Assembly (NCBI GenBank): GCA_031413815.1
Contig: JANOFU010000037.1
Location: 76,669 to 140,668 of the forward strand
DNA length: 64,000 bases
Direction: 5' to 3'
DNA from: JAGVSR01 sp031413815
GTDB taxonomy: Bacteria > Pseudomonadota > Alphaproteobacteria > Rhizobiales > Hyphomicrobiaceae
Both the position numbers and the translations under genes were made by a program. The notes beneath the pieces are model-generated. The model saw only the letters and a list, made by a program, of their open reading frames with translations, made no database searches and was not told the DNA's origin. The first letter of the stretch is position 1. The number at the start of each line of letters is the position of its first letter. Positions 41,639 through 50,827 of the stretch are shown here, in pieces.

Positions 41639-42394
41639 ATGCAAGCCCTGCGCGTGCTCCTCAACGGTTTCATCATGGCGGCGGAGATCGCCGCGGTGGC
41701 TGCTGTGGCATGGCTTGGACTTCGCTATCCGGTGGCGTTCGCGGCGCTGACAGCGGCGCTGGCGCTGATCATTGGATCGCGGCTCGAGATCATGCGGCTC
41801 CGAAACGAATGGCCGTTCTACTTTGGCACCGGGCGGGCAGGGGGCGGGGTACTCGTTCCTATCGTCGGCCTGCTGGAAGCGATTTTCAAAAGCCTGCTGG
41901 CGGGGGTCGCCGCGCTGTTCACATTTTCGGGTACAGACCAGGACCGCCTGCTGTGGGTGGCGATCGCGTTCGGCGTGGTGGTCTACGCAGGGTCCGCGCT
42001 GCTGAGAATGCTCACCTACAAACTTGACGCCATGCCGACGCGCTGGGGGTTCTTCAGATTGGGTCCGCCGCTGGGGCTGATGTTCTCCGCCGGCCTTGCC
42101 GTGATGGCGCTCTATGGTTTGGTGCCATCGCCGACCGTCAGCGACATCGGCTGGAGCATCGTCTGGGAAATGCCCAAGACGCCAAACGTTGAGCAGGTGA
42201 GCGAGTTGTTCTTCCGGCTCAAGCAGGCGTTCGACGATTTCGTCGTGACGCTTCTGGGCACGTTTATGCCCGCAAGCTGGGCACGCGTTCTTGGCATCGT
42301 GCTGAGCGTCAATGTGTTGGCCGGTTTCGTGGCCGCGATTTACGCTGCGATCATCGCAGCGTGCGTGCGCAAAGCCGAGGCGCATCTGCCATAG
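41639..42394 (+). CDS. Multi-pass membrane protein of unknown function
   Basis: 251 residues from the ATG at 41639, with about six hydrophobic helices (AAEIAAVAAVAWLGL, AFAALTAALALIIGS, GVLVPIVGLLEAIFKSLLAGVAALF, LLWVAIAFGVVVYAG, LGLMFSAGLAVMALYGLV and a C-terminal LGIVLSVNVLAGFVAAIYAAIIAA). No known catalytic motif. The frame is open slightly further upstream, but this ATG is the first after the palindrome. Likely an inner-membrane protein; no neighbour gives a clue. Confidence 0.7.
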   Translation: MQALRVLLNGFIMAAEIAAVAAVAWLGLRYPVAFAALTAALALIIGSRLEIMRLRNEWPFYFGTGRAGGGVLVPIVGLLEAIFKSLLAGVAALFTFSGTDQDRLLWVAIAFGVVVYAGSALLRMLTYKLDAMPTRWGFFRLGPPLGLMFSAGLAVMALYGLVPSPTVSDIGWSIVWEMPKTPNVEQVSELFFRLKQAFDDFVVTLLGTFMPASWARVLGIVLSVNVLAGFVAAIYAAIIAACVRKAEAHLP

Positions 42395-42452
42395 AGCCGC
42401 GAGAGTGCCGCCAAGTTCCAAGTTCGTACTCGCACCCTACCTCCACCGTTCG

Positions 42453-42468
42453 CATAATATATATTATG
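42453..42468. promoter_or_regulatory. 16-base AT-rich perfect palindrome, operator-like
   Basis: CATAATATATATTATG is an exact palindrome in otherwise GC-rich sequence, 59 bases after the membrane-protein stop and about 130 bases before the pepA end. The next downstream sequence contains only a 20-codon ATG frame, so no regulated gene is evident. It looks like a binding site of a dimeric metal or stress regulator, but may be incidental. Confidence 0.3.
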
Positions 42469-42533
42469 GAAAATAATGACAAGGAGCGCTGTTATTTGAA
42501 CTTGGTACAGGTTGACAGAATTTGTTAATCTTC

Positions 42534-42574
42534 ACTGCCCACTGCCCACTGCCCACTGCCCACTGCCCACTGCC
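42534..42574. repeat. Heptamer tandem repeat (ACTGCCC)
   Basis: Five exact copies of ACTGCCC followed by a partial sixth (ACTGCC). The units are adjacent without spacers, so this is not a CRISPR array; it is a short variable-number repeat just after the 3' end of pepA. Confidence 0.9.
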
Positions 42575-42597
42575 GAATTGCCAACTGAGCCTTTACG

Positions 42598-44133
42598 TCA
42601 CTTCTCATGGTTATCCGCCACGAACCTGTCGAGCAGCCGCACACCCCAGCCCGACCCCCAGCTCGTGTTAATGTCCGTTCGTCCGCTGTCCATCGCCGTG
42701 CCGGCGATATCGAGATGCGCCCACGGCGTATCCTTGATGAAGCGATGCAGAAACGCTGCCGCCGTGCACGAGCCGCCCCAGCGGCCGCCCATGTTCTTCA
42801 TGTCGGCAAACTTGCTGTCGATCATCTTGTCGTAGGCTTTGTCGACCGGCATGCGCCAGATCTTCTCGCCCGTCGCCTTGGCGGCGTCGTTGAGATCGGC
42901 GCACAGCTTGTCGTCGTTGCTGAATAGGCCCGCGTACTCCTTGCCCAGCGCCACCATAATGGCGCCCGTTAGTGTCGCCAGATCGATGACGAGCTTCGGC
43001 TTGAACCGCTCCTGCGTGTACCAGAGCACGTCGGCCAGCACGAGGCGGCCTTCGGCGTCGGTGTTGATGATTTCGACGGTCTGACCTGACATGGACTTGA
43101 TGATGTCGCCGGGGCGCACGGCATTACCCGACGGCATGTTTTCAACGAGCCCGACGAGACCGACAGCGTTCACGTTGGCCTTGCGCTCCGCCAATGCCGA
43201 CATCAGACCGACGACGGCGGCTGCGCCGCCCATGTCGCCCTTCATGTCTTCCATGCCGGCGCCCGGCTTGATCGAAATGCCGCCGGTATCGAACACGACA
43301 CCCTTGCCGACGAAGGCAATCGTTTTGGCGCGCTTCGACTTGGCACCATTCCACTGCATGATAACGACGCGCGAGGGTCGCGTACTGCCCTGCCCGACGC
43401 ACAAAAGCGTGTTCATTTTCAGGGCTGTGAGCGCGTCCACATCGAGCACTTCGATCTCAAGCCCTGTGCGTTCGAGCTCCTTGATCCGGTCGGCGAATTC
43501 AACCGGCCCGAGCTCGTTGGCGGGCTCATTGACCAAGTTCCGGGCAATCACAATGCCATTGGCGACGGCACGATGGCGCGCAAAGGCGGTCCGCGCCTTC
43601 TCGGGATCGGCGCAATGAATGACGAGACGTTCCAGGCCATCGCGGGTCCCAGACGCACCCACTTCGCTGGCGTCATCGCTGCCGGATTTGCGCGTTTGGT
43701 ACTTGGTGAAGCTATAGTGGCGCAGCAACGCGCCAAACGCGAGGGTGGCCGCCGCCGCCTCGTCCTTGGTATCGCCCGTGTCAGCGAAATCCGAAACGAT
43801 GCTGGCGCGCTGGGTCTTGCGGGCGGCAATCTGCCCGTAGGCATACCCACCGAGCATCGCCCAGTCCGTCTCATTCAGGTCTTCGGTCTTGCCCGCGCCC
43901 GCGAGGATCAGCCGCGCGATGTCGAGCTTGGGAGGCGCCAGCAGTTCAATCGATGATTTTGCTTTTCCCTTGAAACTTGCTGCATCTGCCGCCTTCAACA
44001 CCGCTCCGCCGCTCTTTTGGTTGAGTGCCGTCACCGCACTCCCCATCCCCAATTCGCGGCTGGCGAACGCGACGCAAACGGGCTCTGGATTGGCGTTCAG
44101 CGGCGAAAAGACAATATCGAGGTGGTCAGTCAT
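42598..44133 (-). CDS. pepA: Leucyl aminopeptidase PepA (M17)
   Basis: 511 residues from the ATG at 44133, which has AGGAG about nine bases upstream; the longer frame to 44313 is not conserved. The M17 domain has the metal-binding KGVVFDTGG, SIKPGAGMEDMKGDMGGAA, NTDAEGRLVLADVL and a terminal LDIAGTAM. It removes N-terminal residues from peptides, and in E. coli PepA also binds DNA. It is divergent from lptF; the 406-base gap between them holds no other gene. Confidence 0.97.
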   Translation of the reverse strand: MTDHLDIVFSPLNANPEPVCVAFASRELGMGSAVTALNQKSGGAVLKAADAASFKGKAKSSIELLAPPKLDIARLILAGAGKTEDLNETDWAMLGGYAYGQIAARKTQRASIVSDFADTGDTKDEAAAATLAFGALLRHYSFTKYQTRKSGSDDASEVGASGTRDGLERLVIHCADPEKARTAFARHRAVANGIVIARNLVNEPANELGPVEFADRIKELERTGLEIEVLDVDALTALKMNTLLCVGQGSTRPSRVVIMQWNGAKSKRAKTIAFVGKGVVFDTGGISIKPGAGMEDMKGDMGGAAAVVGLMSALAERKANVNAVGLVGLVENMPSGNAVRPGDIIKSMSGQTVEIINTDAEGRLVLADVLWYTQERFKPKLVIDLATLTGAIMVALGKEYAGLFSNDDKLCADLNDAAKATGEKIWRMPVDKAYDKMIDSKFADMKNMGGRWGGSCTAAAFLHRFIKDTPWAHLDIAGTAMDSGRTDINTSWGSGWGVRLLDRFVADNHEK

Positions 44134-44539
44134 CGTGACAGGCTCCTGGGCAGCTCGGCTCCGTCCAGCTGGAGGCGCGCACCTCAAGCGGAGCGGGCGC
44201 ACCGTGCAGGCCCCTTCGACGGCGCACCAGCGCCGCTGGGAGTGCTCTGCTGCCGGCAAGGGGAGAGAAAGCGGTTTCAAAACAATGATTAAACGGTTCG
44301 GAGCGAACTGCAAGCCGGGCCTGTGGGGATCAAGACCGAACCCAGACCGGCGCAGGACTTACAGGCACAAGAGCAAGCTCCGAATCTGCCGCTAGGGCCT
44401 TGGACTGGGCCGAAATTCCGCCACCGTGCTATGGGACGGCCATGTGGGGCGCGATCAGGGGAATCGCGTGCCACGCCAGCCTGACCGTTTACCACGATCC
44501 CTCGTTGCCACGACACCTAGGCAGTTGGCCGGACCAGAG
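44134..44539. other. Divergent pepA-lptF intergenic region
   Basis: 406 bases without a supported gene. It must hold the promoters of pepA (minus) and lptF (plus). The most AT-rich part, around 44273-44300 (TTTCAAAACAATGATTAAACGG), is the likeliest promoter area. I see no clear -35/-10 pair, riboswitch or strong hairpin. Confidence 0.5.
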
Positions 44540-45739
44540 ATGAGCATTTTCTCGCGCTATGTATTCCGGCAGGCGGCCGGCGCACTGATCCTCATCCTGT
44601 CGTCGTTGGCCGGCATTGTCTGGATTGCGCTCGCGTTGCGCCAGCTCAACGTCGTCACCACCCAAGGACAGGACGCGTGGGCGTTGTTCCAAATGACCAC
44701 GCTGGCGCTGCCAAACTTGATGGCATTGATCGCGCCGTTCGCACTCCTGATCGCGGTGATGCACACGCTCAACCGGCTGAACGGCGACAGCGAGTTGATT
44801 GTCTACTCCGCCGCCGGCGCCACCATATGGGCCGTCGCGCGGCCGCTGTTGGTGCTTGCTTTGATCGTCGCGGCCGCTGTCGCCTACGTCAATCATTTCG
44901 CGCTCCCCTGGAGCATGCGGCAGTTGCGCGAGTACGTCGTCGCGATGCGCACTGACCTCCTGGGCCAAGTGATCCAACCCGGGCGGTTTACAAGCCCCGA
45001 GACGGGCCTGACGTTTCATATCCGCGAGCGCTCCACCAATGGCGAACTGATCGGTTTGATCATGCACGACACCCGCAAACCGAAGGAGCAGACCTCGTAT
45101 CTGGCGGATCGCGGCGTAATCGTGAAGCAGGACGATAGCGCCTTCCTTGTGATGATTGACGGCCACATCGTGCGTCAAGATAAGCCCAAAGAACCGGCTC
45201 AAATCATCGTGTTCGACCGCTACGCTGTTGATCTCAATGAGTTCGAGCAAAAAACGTCGGACGACGTCGATCTCAAGCCGCGTGAGCGATATTACAGCGA
45301 GCTCGCCAACCCCGAGAAAACAAGCATCAGCTTCAAGAGGGCTCCCGGTCAGTTCCGCTCCGAGTTGCATGAGCGGTTTTCCAGTCCGCTCTACCCCATC
45401 GCCTTTGTGATGATTGCTATGGCGGCCGCAGGTCAAGCGCGCAGTACGCGTCAGAACCGGATGCAGGGACTGGTCGCAGGGTTCACGATTGCGACGGCCT
45501 CGCGCCTCGCCGGCTTGGGGCTCAACAACGTCGTGGTGTTGAAGCCTCATCTCGTGCCTCTGCTCTATGCCATCCCTATCATCGCGATCGTATTGGCAGC
45601 CGTCGCAATGGTACGCAGTGGGCGTCAGCGCAGCGGACCTACCCTGGGCGACCGCGTTAGTGACTGGACCGACGGGCTTTTGGAACGAAGCCGCGAGATG
45701 CGCTTGCGCGTGTTCAATGCCAAAGCGGCGCGAGGATAA
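44540..45739 (+). CDS. lptF: Lipopolysaccharide export permease LptF
   Basis: 399 residues from the ATG at 44540 (MSIFSRYVFRQAAGALI). LptF/LptG family: three N-terminal helices, a periplasmic beta-jellyroll region (LTFHIRERSTNGELIGLIMHD) and three C-terminal helices (FSSPLYPIAFVMIAMAA onward). With LptG and the LptB ATPase it extracts LPS from the inner membrane and passes it to LptC and LptA. lptG follows after four bases, lptD after that. Confidence 0.96.
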   Translation: MSIFSRYVFRQAAGALILILSSLAGIVWIALALRQLNVVTTQGQDAWALFQMTTLALPNLMALIAPFALLIAVMHTLNRLNGDSELIVYSAAGATIWAVARPLLVLALIVAAAVAYVNHFALPWSMRQLREYVVAMRTDLLGQVIQPGRFTSPETGLTFHIRERSTNGELIGLIMHDTRKPKEQTSYLADRGVIVKQDDSAFLVMIDGHIVRQDKPKEPAQIIVFDRYAVDLNEFEQKTSDDVDLKPRERYYSELANPEKTSISFKRAPGQFRSELHERFSSPLYPIAFVMIAMAAAGQARSTRQNRMQGLVAGFTIATASRLAGLGLNNVVVLKPHLVPLLYAIPIIAIVLAAVAMVRSGRQRSGPTLGDRVSDWTDGLLERSREMRLRVFNAKAARG

Positions 45740-45743
45740 CTCC

Positions 45744-46841
45744 GTGAGTCTGGTTCCCTCGACACTGGATGTCTACATCGCGCGCCGCTTTCTGGTGGCG
45801 ATTCTGGGCACATTCGCATTGTGCTCATTGCTGATCTTTATGATCGACCTGGTCGAGATCCTCCGCCAATCGGGAAAGTACGGCAGTGTTGCGGCCTGGA
45901 AGCTTGGCTGGCTGACGCTGCTGCGGCTGCCGGCCTATACAGAATTCCTGATCTCGTTCGCAGTCCTCGTCGGGTCCATCGGCACGCTCCTGATGCTGTC
46001 GCGAAAGAGCGAACTGGCCGTCATTCGTGCCGGCGGCATGTCTGCGTGGCAGTTTCTGCGCCCCGGCATTGTGGTCGCCCTCGCATTGGGACTGTTCGGC
46101 GTCTTAATCTTCAATCCTATCGCCGCGTCGGCCCGTGATGAATCCGAACGCTTGTTTGCTGAGTATTTCGGCAGGGAATCTAAGCTGTTAAAGTCTGGCT
46201 CGGTCGGCGCTTGGCTGCGACAGGATGGTGACGACGGTCAATCGGTTTTGACAGCCGCCCATGTCTCCAAGCGCGGCACACTGCTCAAAAAGGTGGATGC
46301 ATTTATTTTCGAGCCGACCGGCCGGTTCTCAGAGCGGATCGAAGCGGAGACGGCGACACTCAAAGATGGGTACTGGCAGCTGGACAATGCCGTGGTTTCC
46401 AAAGCAGGCCGCGAGCCGCAACGGTATAGCACTTACCTGCTCTCAACTTACCTCACCCCAGAGCGCGCCACGGATGCACTCGGCACCGTCATTTCGGTCT
46501 CATTTTGGGAGTTGCCGGGGCTCATTGAAGTGGCTGAAAAAGCGAAACTTTCGACCGCCCGGCTCGAAGTTCAATACGAGCTGCTGCTGTCAAGGCCAAT
46601 TCTTTGCCTGGCGATGGTACTTTTGGCAGCCACTGTGTCGTTGCGGTCATTCCGCTCCGGGGGCATCCAGACTATGGTCATCACTGGAATGGTGGGGGGT
46701 TTCGGGTTCTTTCTGCTGGCAGAGGTGTCGCGTCAGATCGGTGTTGCCGGTTTGGTGGCTCCTTGGGTAGCGGTTTGGCTCCCGGTTTCTCTGGTCATTC
46801 TGATCACAACAACGGTGCTGCTGCACCAGGAGGACGGCTGA
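45744..46841 (+). CDS. lptG: Lipopolysaccharide export permease LptG
   Basis: 365 residues from the GTG at 45744, with GAGG about eight bases upstream. It shares the LptF plan: a start helix set (LDVYIARRFLVAILGTFALCSLLIF), a periplasmic domain (VLTAAHVSKRGTLLKKVDAFIFE) and a C-terminal set with RPILCLAMVLLAATVSLR. LptF and LptG form the permease dimer. The gene ends three bases before the lptD start. Confidence 0.96.
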   Translation: MSLVPSTLDVYIARRFLVAILGTFALCSLLIFMIDLVEILRQSGKYGSVAAWKLGWLTLLRLPAYTEFLISFAVLVGSIGTLLMLSRKSELAVIRAGGMSAWQFLRPGIVVALALGLFGVLIFNPIAASARDESERLFAEYFGRESKLLKSGSVGAWLRQDGDDGQSVLTAAHVSKRGTLLKKVDAFIFEPTGRFSERIEAETATLKDGYWQLDNAVVSKAGREPQRYSTYLLSTYLTPERATDALGTVISVSFWELPGLIEVAEKAKLSTARLEVQYELLLSRPILCLAMVLLAATVSLRSFRSGGIQTMVITGMVGGFGFFLLAEVSRQIGVAGLVAPWVAVWLPVSLVILITTTVLLHQEDG

Positions 46842-46844
46842 GTG

Positions 46845-49334
46845 ATGCGTGCTACGCGGACACCGCGGGCATTTACAGGCGCTAACATCGCAACGGGGCC
46901 GCGCAGACAAGCGGGTGGCCACCGGCGATTTTTTGCGTCTATCGCTCTGTGTCTTGCAGCGGCCCTGATGCTAGGGTCTGGTGCCGCGGTCGCGCAGAGC
47001 ACAGCAAAGGTTCCGTCCGCATTTCCCACGCCTAAGGGCGGCATTTTCGGCGAGACACCGAAGATCGACAAATCTCTGCCGCTGCATTTGCAGGGTGACG
47101 AGCTGATCTACGACACCAAGGGCAACAAGGTCATTGCGCGTGGCAACGTCGAGATCCAGTACGACGGCAACAATCTGACCGCCGACGAAGTCGTCTACGA
47201 TCAGAGCGCCAACACTTTATCGGCATCCGGCAACGTGGTCCTGAGGCAGGCAACCGGCAATATCATCCGCGCCGAGAGTTACACGCTGACCGACGATTTC
47301 CGGGATGGGTTTATCCAGTCGTTGAGTGTCGTTGCAAAGGACAATTCACGCATCTCGGCCGAGCAAGGCACACGCCGCGACGGTGATGTCACGGAATTCA
47401 CCAATGCGAAGTTCACGCCCTGCAAGAGCGACGGCAGCACTCCGCCGCTGTGGTGTATTGCAGCTCGCAAAGTGACCCATGACCAGACTGCCGCCACCAT
47501 CAGTTATCAGGATGCCCAGTTTGAAATGTTCGGGCAGCCCATCTTGTATCTCCCCTACTTCCAGCACGCGGACCCATCGGTGAAGCGCAAGAGCGGCTTC
47601 TTGGCACCCTCGTTCGGATCATCGGAAGATCTGGGGTTCTTCACGGAGGTCCCCTATTACTTTGCGCTGGCCCCAAACTACGATTTCACGTTCACGCCTA
47701 TGTACCTGGCGAAGCAGGGCGTGTTGCTGCAGGGACTGTGGCGGCACCGGTTGGCTGACGGCCAATACTCTGTAAAAATCGCCGGCATCGATCAAGACGG
47801 TGGCGATCTGCCCAACAACACGCTGTTCACGCCCGAGCGCCGGGCTGAGCTTGATGGGTTCCGCGGGACACTTGAAACAAAAGGCGATTTCTCGCTGGCG
47901 AGCTGGTGGAGGTATGGCTGGGACATCACGTTGGAGAGCGATGATACGTTCCGCCGGTTCTACAAGTTCGACAACATTCTCCTCACAGACCGGGTCAACA
48001 ACGTCTATTTTGAGGGCCAGTCGGAGCGGAATTACTTCGCGACAAATTTCTATCATTTCGGCGGTCTGTTGCTGGATGACTCGAACCAATCCGAGTCACT
48101 CGTGCATCCGATTGTCGATTACAATTATGTCGTCGCCGATCCGGTTGTGGGCGGCGAACTGAAATTCGACGCCAATGCATTGAGCTTCTCGCGCTCCGAT
48201 GGCGTGATCGATGCCGCCGATCAAGGCCTGACGCGCGTCGTCGCCAGAGCGAAGTGGCGCCGCCGCCTGACCGATGCGGTGGGCATCACGTACACGCCGT
48301 TCGCGGAGTTGCGCGGCGATCTCTATCAGTTCAACAATTATCGTGATCCCATCACGGGGTTGGCTGTTGACAACGAGCAAGTCGCTCGTGGCATGGCGAC
48401 GGGCGGGGCAACGGTATCCTACCCATGGATCGCAAACACAGCTTCGGCCTCGCATGTGATCGAGCCGATCGGTCAGATCGTGGCCCGTCAGAACAGCGTC
48501 GAACAAAACCGCCTTCCTGACGAAGATGCCAAAAGCCTCGTGTGGGACGATACCAATCTCTTTGAAACCTCCAAATTCTCTGGGTGGGACCGGCTGGAAA
48601 CGGGCACGCGCGCCAACGTTGGTTTGCAATATACTTTCCAGGCTTGGAACGGCGGATATGCCCGTCTCCTCGCCGGCCAGAGTTTCCATTTGCAGGGGGA
48701 TAACGCGTACTCCAGCCAGGCCATCAACTGTGACCCCGATGGTGCAGGTCCCGCTCCGGTGCAGACCGTTATTGCACCTGGGGTCGATGATGACTGCAAT
48801 CCCGTCTTCAATCCGCGCAACGGTTTGGAGAACGACGCGTCCGACTACGTCGTCGGTGCCTATCTCGCCCCGACGGACTCGTTCCGTGTGATTGCACAGA
48901 CCCGCCTCGACGAAGATGACTTAGCGATTCGGCGCGCGGACGTTGCGAGCGCCGTCAACTATGGTCCGCTTGCCGCTCAAGTCGCCTACAGCTACGTCTT
49001 CAACGATCCCGAACTCGGACTGCCGGGAGACGAAAACCAAGACGTCAGTGGCTTGCTAGGGCTCCGACTGACCGACCAGTGGAGCGTCACCGGGGCGATG
49101 CGGTTTGATATCGACAGCGGCCAGCGCCTCACCGATAGTATTCAGATTCAATACCTCGATGATTGCTTCATGCTCAGCGCGACCTATAATGAAACCTTCA
49201 TTGTCGATGCCCAGCGCGAGATCGAACCGGACCGCACATTGATGTTCCGCGTCGAATACAAATACCTGGGTGGGCTTAACTATAAGGCCGATGCCCTCGA
49301 TCACGTGTTCAGCGAAGATCAGCCGCCGCGTTGA
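46845..49334 (+). CDS. lptD: LPS assembly outer-membrane protein LptD
   Basis: 829 residues from the ATG at 46845 (a GTG at 46842 is adjacent; AGGAGG lies 7-10 bases before). A signal peptide ends near AVAQS. Residues about 75-200 form the periplasmic OstA domain (IYDTKGNKVIARGNVEIQYDGNNLTADEVVYD), followed by the 26-strand barrel with the conserved YLPYFQHADPSVKRKSGFL segment. Few cysteines are present, and these may form the LptD disulfides. With LptE it inserts LPS in the outer leaflet; surA, its chaperone, is next. Confidence 0.96.
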   Translation: MRATRTPRAFTGANIATGPRRQAGGHRRFFASIALCLAAALMLGSGAAVAQSTAKVPSAFPTPKGGIFGETPKIDKSLPLHLQGDELIYDTKGNKVIARGNVEIQYDGNNLTADEVVYDQSANTLSASGNVVLRQATGNIIRAESYTLTDDFRDGFIQSLSVVAKDNSRISAEQGTRRDGDVTEFTNAKFTPCKSDGSTPPLWCIAARKVTHDQTAATISYQDAQFEMFGQPILYLPYFQHADPSVKRKSGFLAPSFGSSEDLGFFTEVPYYFALAPNYDFTFTPMYLAKQGVLLQGLWRHRLADGQYSVKIAGIDQDGGDLPNNTLFTPERRAELDGFRGTLETKGDFSLASWWRYGWDITLESDDTFRRFYKFDNILLTDRVNNVYFEGQSERNYFATNFYHFGGLLLDDSNQSESLVHPIVDYNYVVADPVVGGELKFDANALSFSRSDGVIDAADQGLTRVVARAKWRRRLTDAVGITYTPFAELRGDLYQFNNYRDPITGLAVDNEQVARGMATGGATVSYPWIANTASASHVIEPIGQIVARQNSVEQNRLPDEDAKSLVWDDTNLFETSKFSGWDRLETGTRANVGLQYTFQAWNGGYARLLAGQSFHLQGDNAYSSQAINCDPDGAGPAPVQTVIAPGVDDDCNPVFNPRNGLENDASDYVVGAYLAPTDSFRVIAQTRLDEDDLAIRRADVASAVNYGPLAAQVAYSYVFNDPELGLPGDENQDVSGLLGLRLTDQWSVTGAMRFDIDSGQRLTDSIQIQYLDDCFMLSATYNETFIVDAQREIEPDRTLMFRVEYKYLGGLNYKADALDHVFSEDQPPR

Positions 49335-49492
49335 TCCAGAAGCGCGCGGCATTCGCGCCCATTTGCTGGTAAACCCAGATTGTCTGCCTTGCGAGGGCCA
49401 TCCTTCCAGTGGATAAGGCGATCAGAGAGCGTCGCCGTCCGCTAGGATAGACCTCCGCCGAATCGGGCGTTTAAAGCAAGAGAGACACTGGT

Positions 49493-50827
49493 ATGAGCGC
49501 AACCATGCGCCCCCCTCACAGGATCACCGTCGGTGCGGTTGCCCTCGTCTTGGCAGCGGCCGCAGCCACCCTTGCGCGTGCTGAGGAGGTTATCGTTACG
49601 GTTCCGCAGACCTCCACATTGCCGCCAGTCGTCGTCCCCAACACGCCAGCTGAGCCAGCATCTCCGGCGAAAGCCGCCAAACCCGCTCCCGATAAAGCGA
49701 CGCCTGCGAAGACGCCAGCCGGCACCAAGTCGGCTGCCATCGATCCCAAAGGCGATGGGTCTCCCGGCAAGGCCAAGGGTTCGGGATTGTCGATCGCTGT
49801 GCTCGTCAACGATGAGCCGATCACCGCCTACGAGATCACACAACGCCAGCGCATGATGGGCATGAGCGCCAACGTCGGCGAAAAGGCGCAGGCCGCGTTC
49901 AAGGCCATGATCAAGGCGCCATCGACATCCGAACGTCTGAAGGCCATCCTCAACGACACGATCAAGGCCAACGAAGGAAAGTCGCGCGAGCAGATCATCG
50001 ATATTTTCGAGCGGCGCAAAAAAGAGTTCGCCATGGGCCTGCAAAAGCAGGCCATGGACAATGCGCGCAACAGCGTTCTGCCGGGCCTCAAAAAGGAGGC
50101 CCTCGAAGAGTTGATTGACGAGCGCTTGAAGCTTCAGGAAGCCAAACGCCTGAATGTGGCCGTCGGCGAAGAAGACGTGGATCGGATCATCCGCGGGATT
50201 GCCGAGAAGAATAAGATGACCGATGCCGAATTCGCCAAGCACTTGAAGGGGAGCGGCGCGGACATCAACATGATGCGCTCGCGCTTCAAGGCCAACATGT
50301 CCTGGCAGGAAGTCATTCGCCGCAAATTCGGCAGCCAGATCGCGATTACGGACCGCGAAGTTGACAGGTTCGTCGAGAAATCACCCGGCAACGCCGAAGA
50401 TAGCTTTGAGTTGCAGCTCCAGCGCACGACCCTGCCAATCCCCCCGAAACTGGATCAAAAACTCGTTGCCCAGCGCTTAGCCGAGGCCGATACGCTCGCG
50501 CAAAAAGGTGGCGGATGCGCGGCCATGGCCAGCAACGCAGCAACAGTGGCGGGAGCTAAGTTCGAAAACCTCGGCAGCAAAACCGCAGGCTCCATCCCTG
50601 AACCGACGCGCAGCCTGCTGCTCAACGCCAAAGATGGCGAACTCCTGCCGCCCAGCGTCGGCGCGGGTGGCGTTGAAATCTGGGCCGTGTGCGGACGCAA
50701 GGCGATCACCGCCAATGCCGAGCGCAGGGAAAATGCGCAAGCCGAACTGCGCCAGAAAGAATTCGAAGTTCTCGCCCGCAAGCATCTGAAGGACCTGCGC
50801 CAGGACGCGGCCATCGAGTACCGCTGA
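49493..50827 (+). CDS. surA: SurA-type periplasmic chaperone / peptidyl-prolyl isomerase
   Basis: 444 residues. A signal peptide (ending ARAEE) is followed by a Pro/Ala/Lys linker of about 65 residues, then the SurA_N helical domain (AVLVNDEPITAYEITQRQRMM, LEELIDERLKLQEAKRLNV, FRSRFKANMSWQEVIRRKF), and a C-terminal region resembling a degenerate parvulin domain (GGGCAAMASNAATVAGAKFENLG). SurA helps outer-membrane proteins such as LptD fold. The stop overlaps the pdxA start (TGATG). Confidence 0.92.
   Translation: MSATMRPPHRITVGAVALVLAAAAATLARAEEVIVTVPQTSTLPPVVVPNTPAEPASPAKAAKPAPDKATPAKTPAGTKSAAIDPKGDGSPGKAKGSGLSIAVLVNDEPITAYEITQRQRMMGMSANVGEKAQAAFKAMIKAPSTSERLKAILNDTIKANEGKSREQIIDIFERRKKEFAMGLQKQAMDNARNSVLPGLKKEALEELIDERLKLQEAKRLNVAVGEEDVDRIIRGIAEKNKMTDAEFAKHLKGSGADINMMRSRFKANMSWQEVIRRKFGSQIAITDREVDRFVEKSPGNAEDSFELQLQRTTLPIPPKLDQKLVAQRLAEADTLAQKGGGCAAMASNAATVAGAKFENLGSKTAGSIPEPTRSLLLNAKDGELLPPSVGAGGVEIWAVCGRKAITANAERRENAQAELRQKEFEVLARKHLKDLRQDAAIEYR

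Noticed and set aside
42466..42528. 20-codon ATG frame after the AT palindrome
   Set aside because: No ribosome binding site, no hydrophobic or conserved pattern, and its ATG is inside the palindrome.
42534..42574. Possible CRISPR-like array
   Set aside because: The seven-base units are adjacent without spacers; it is a simple tandem repeat.
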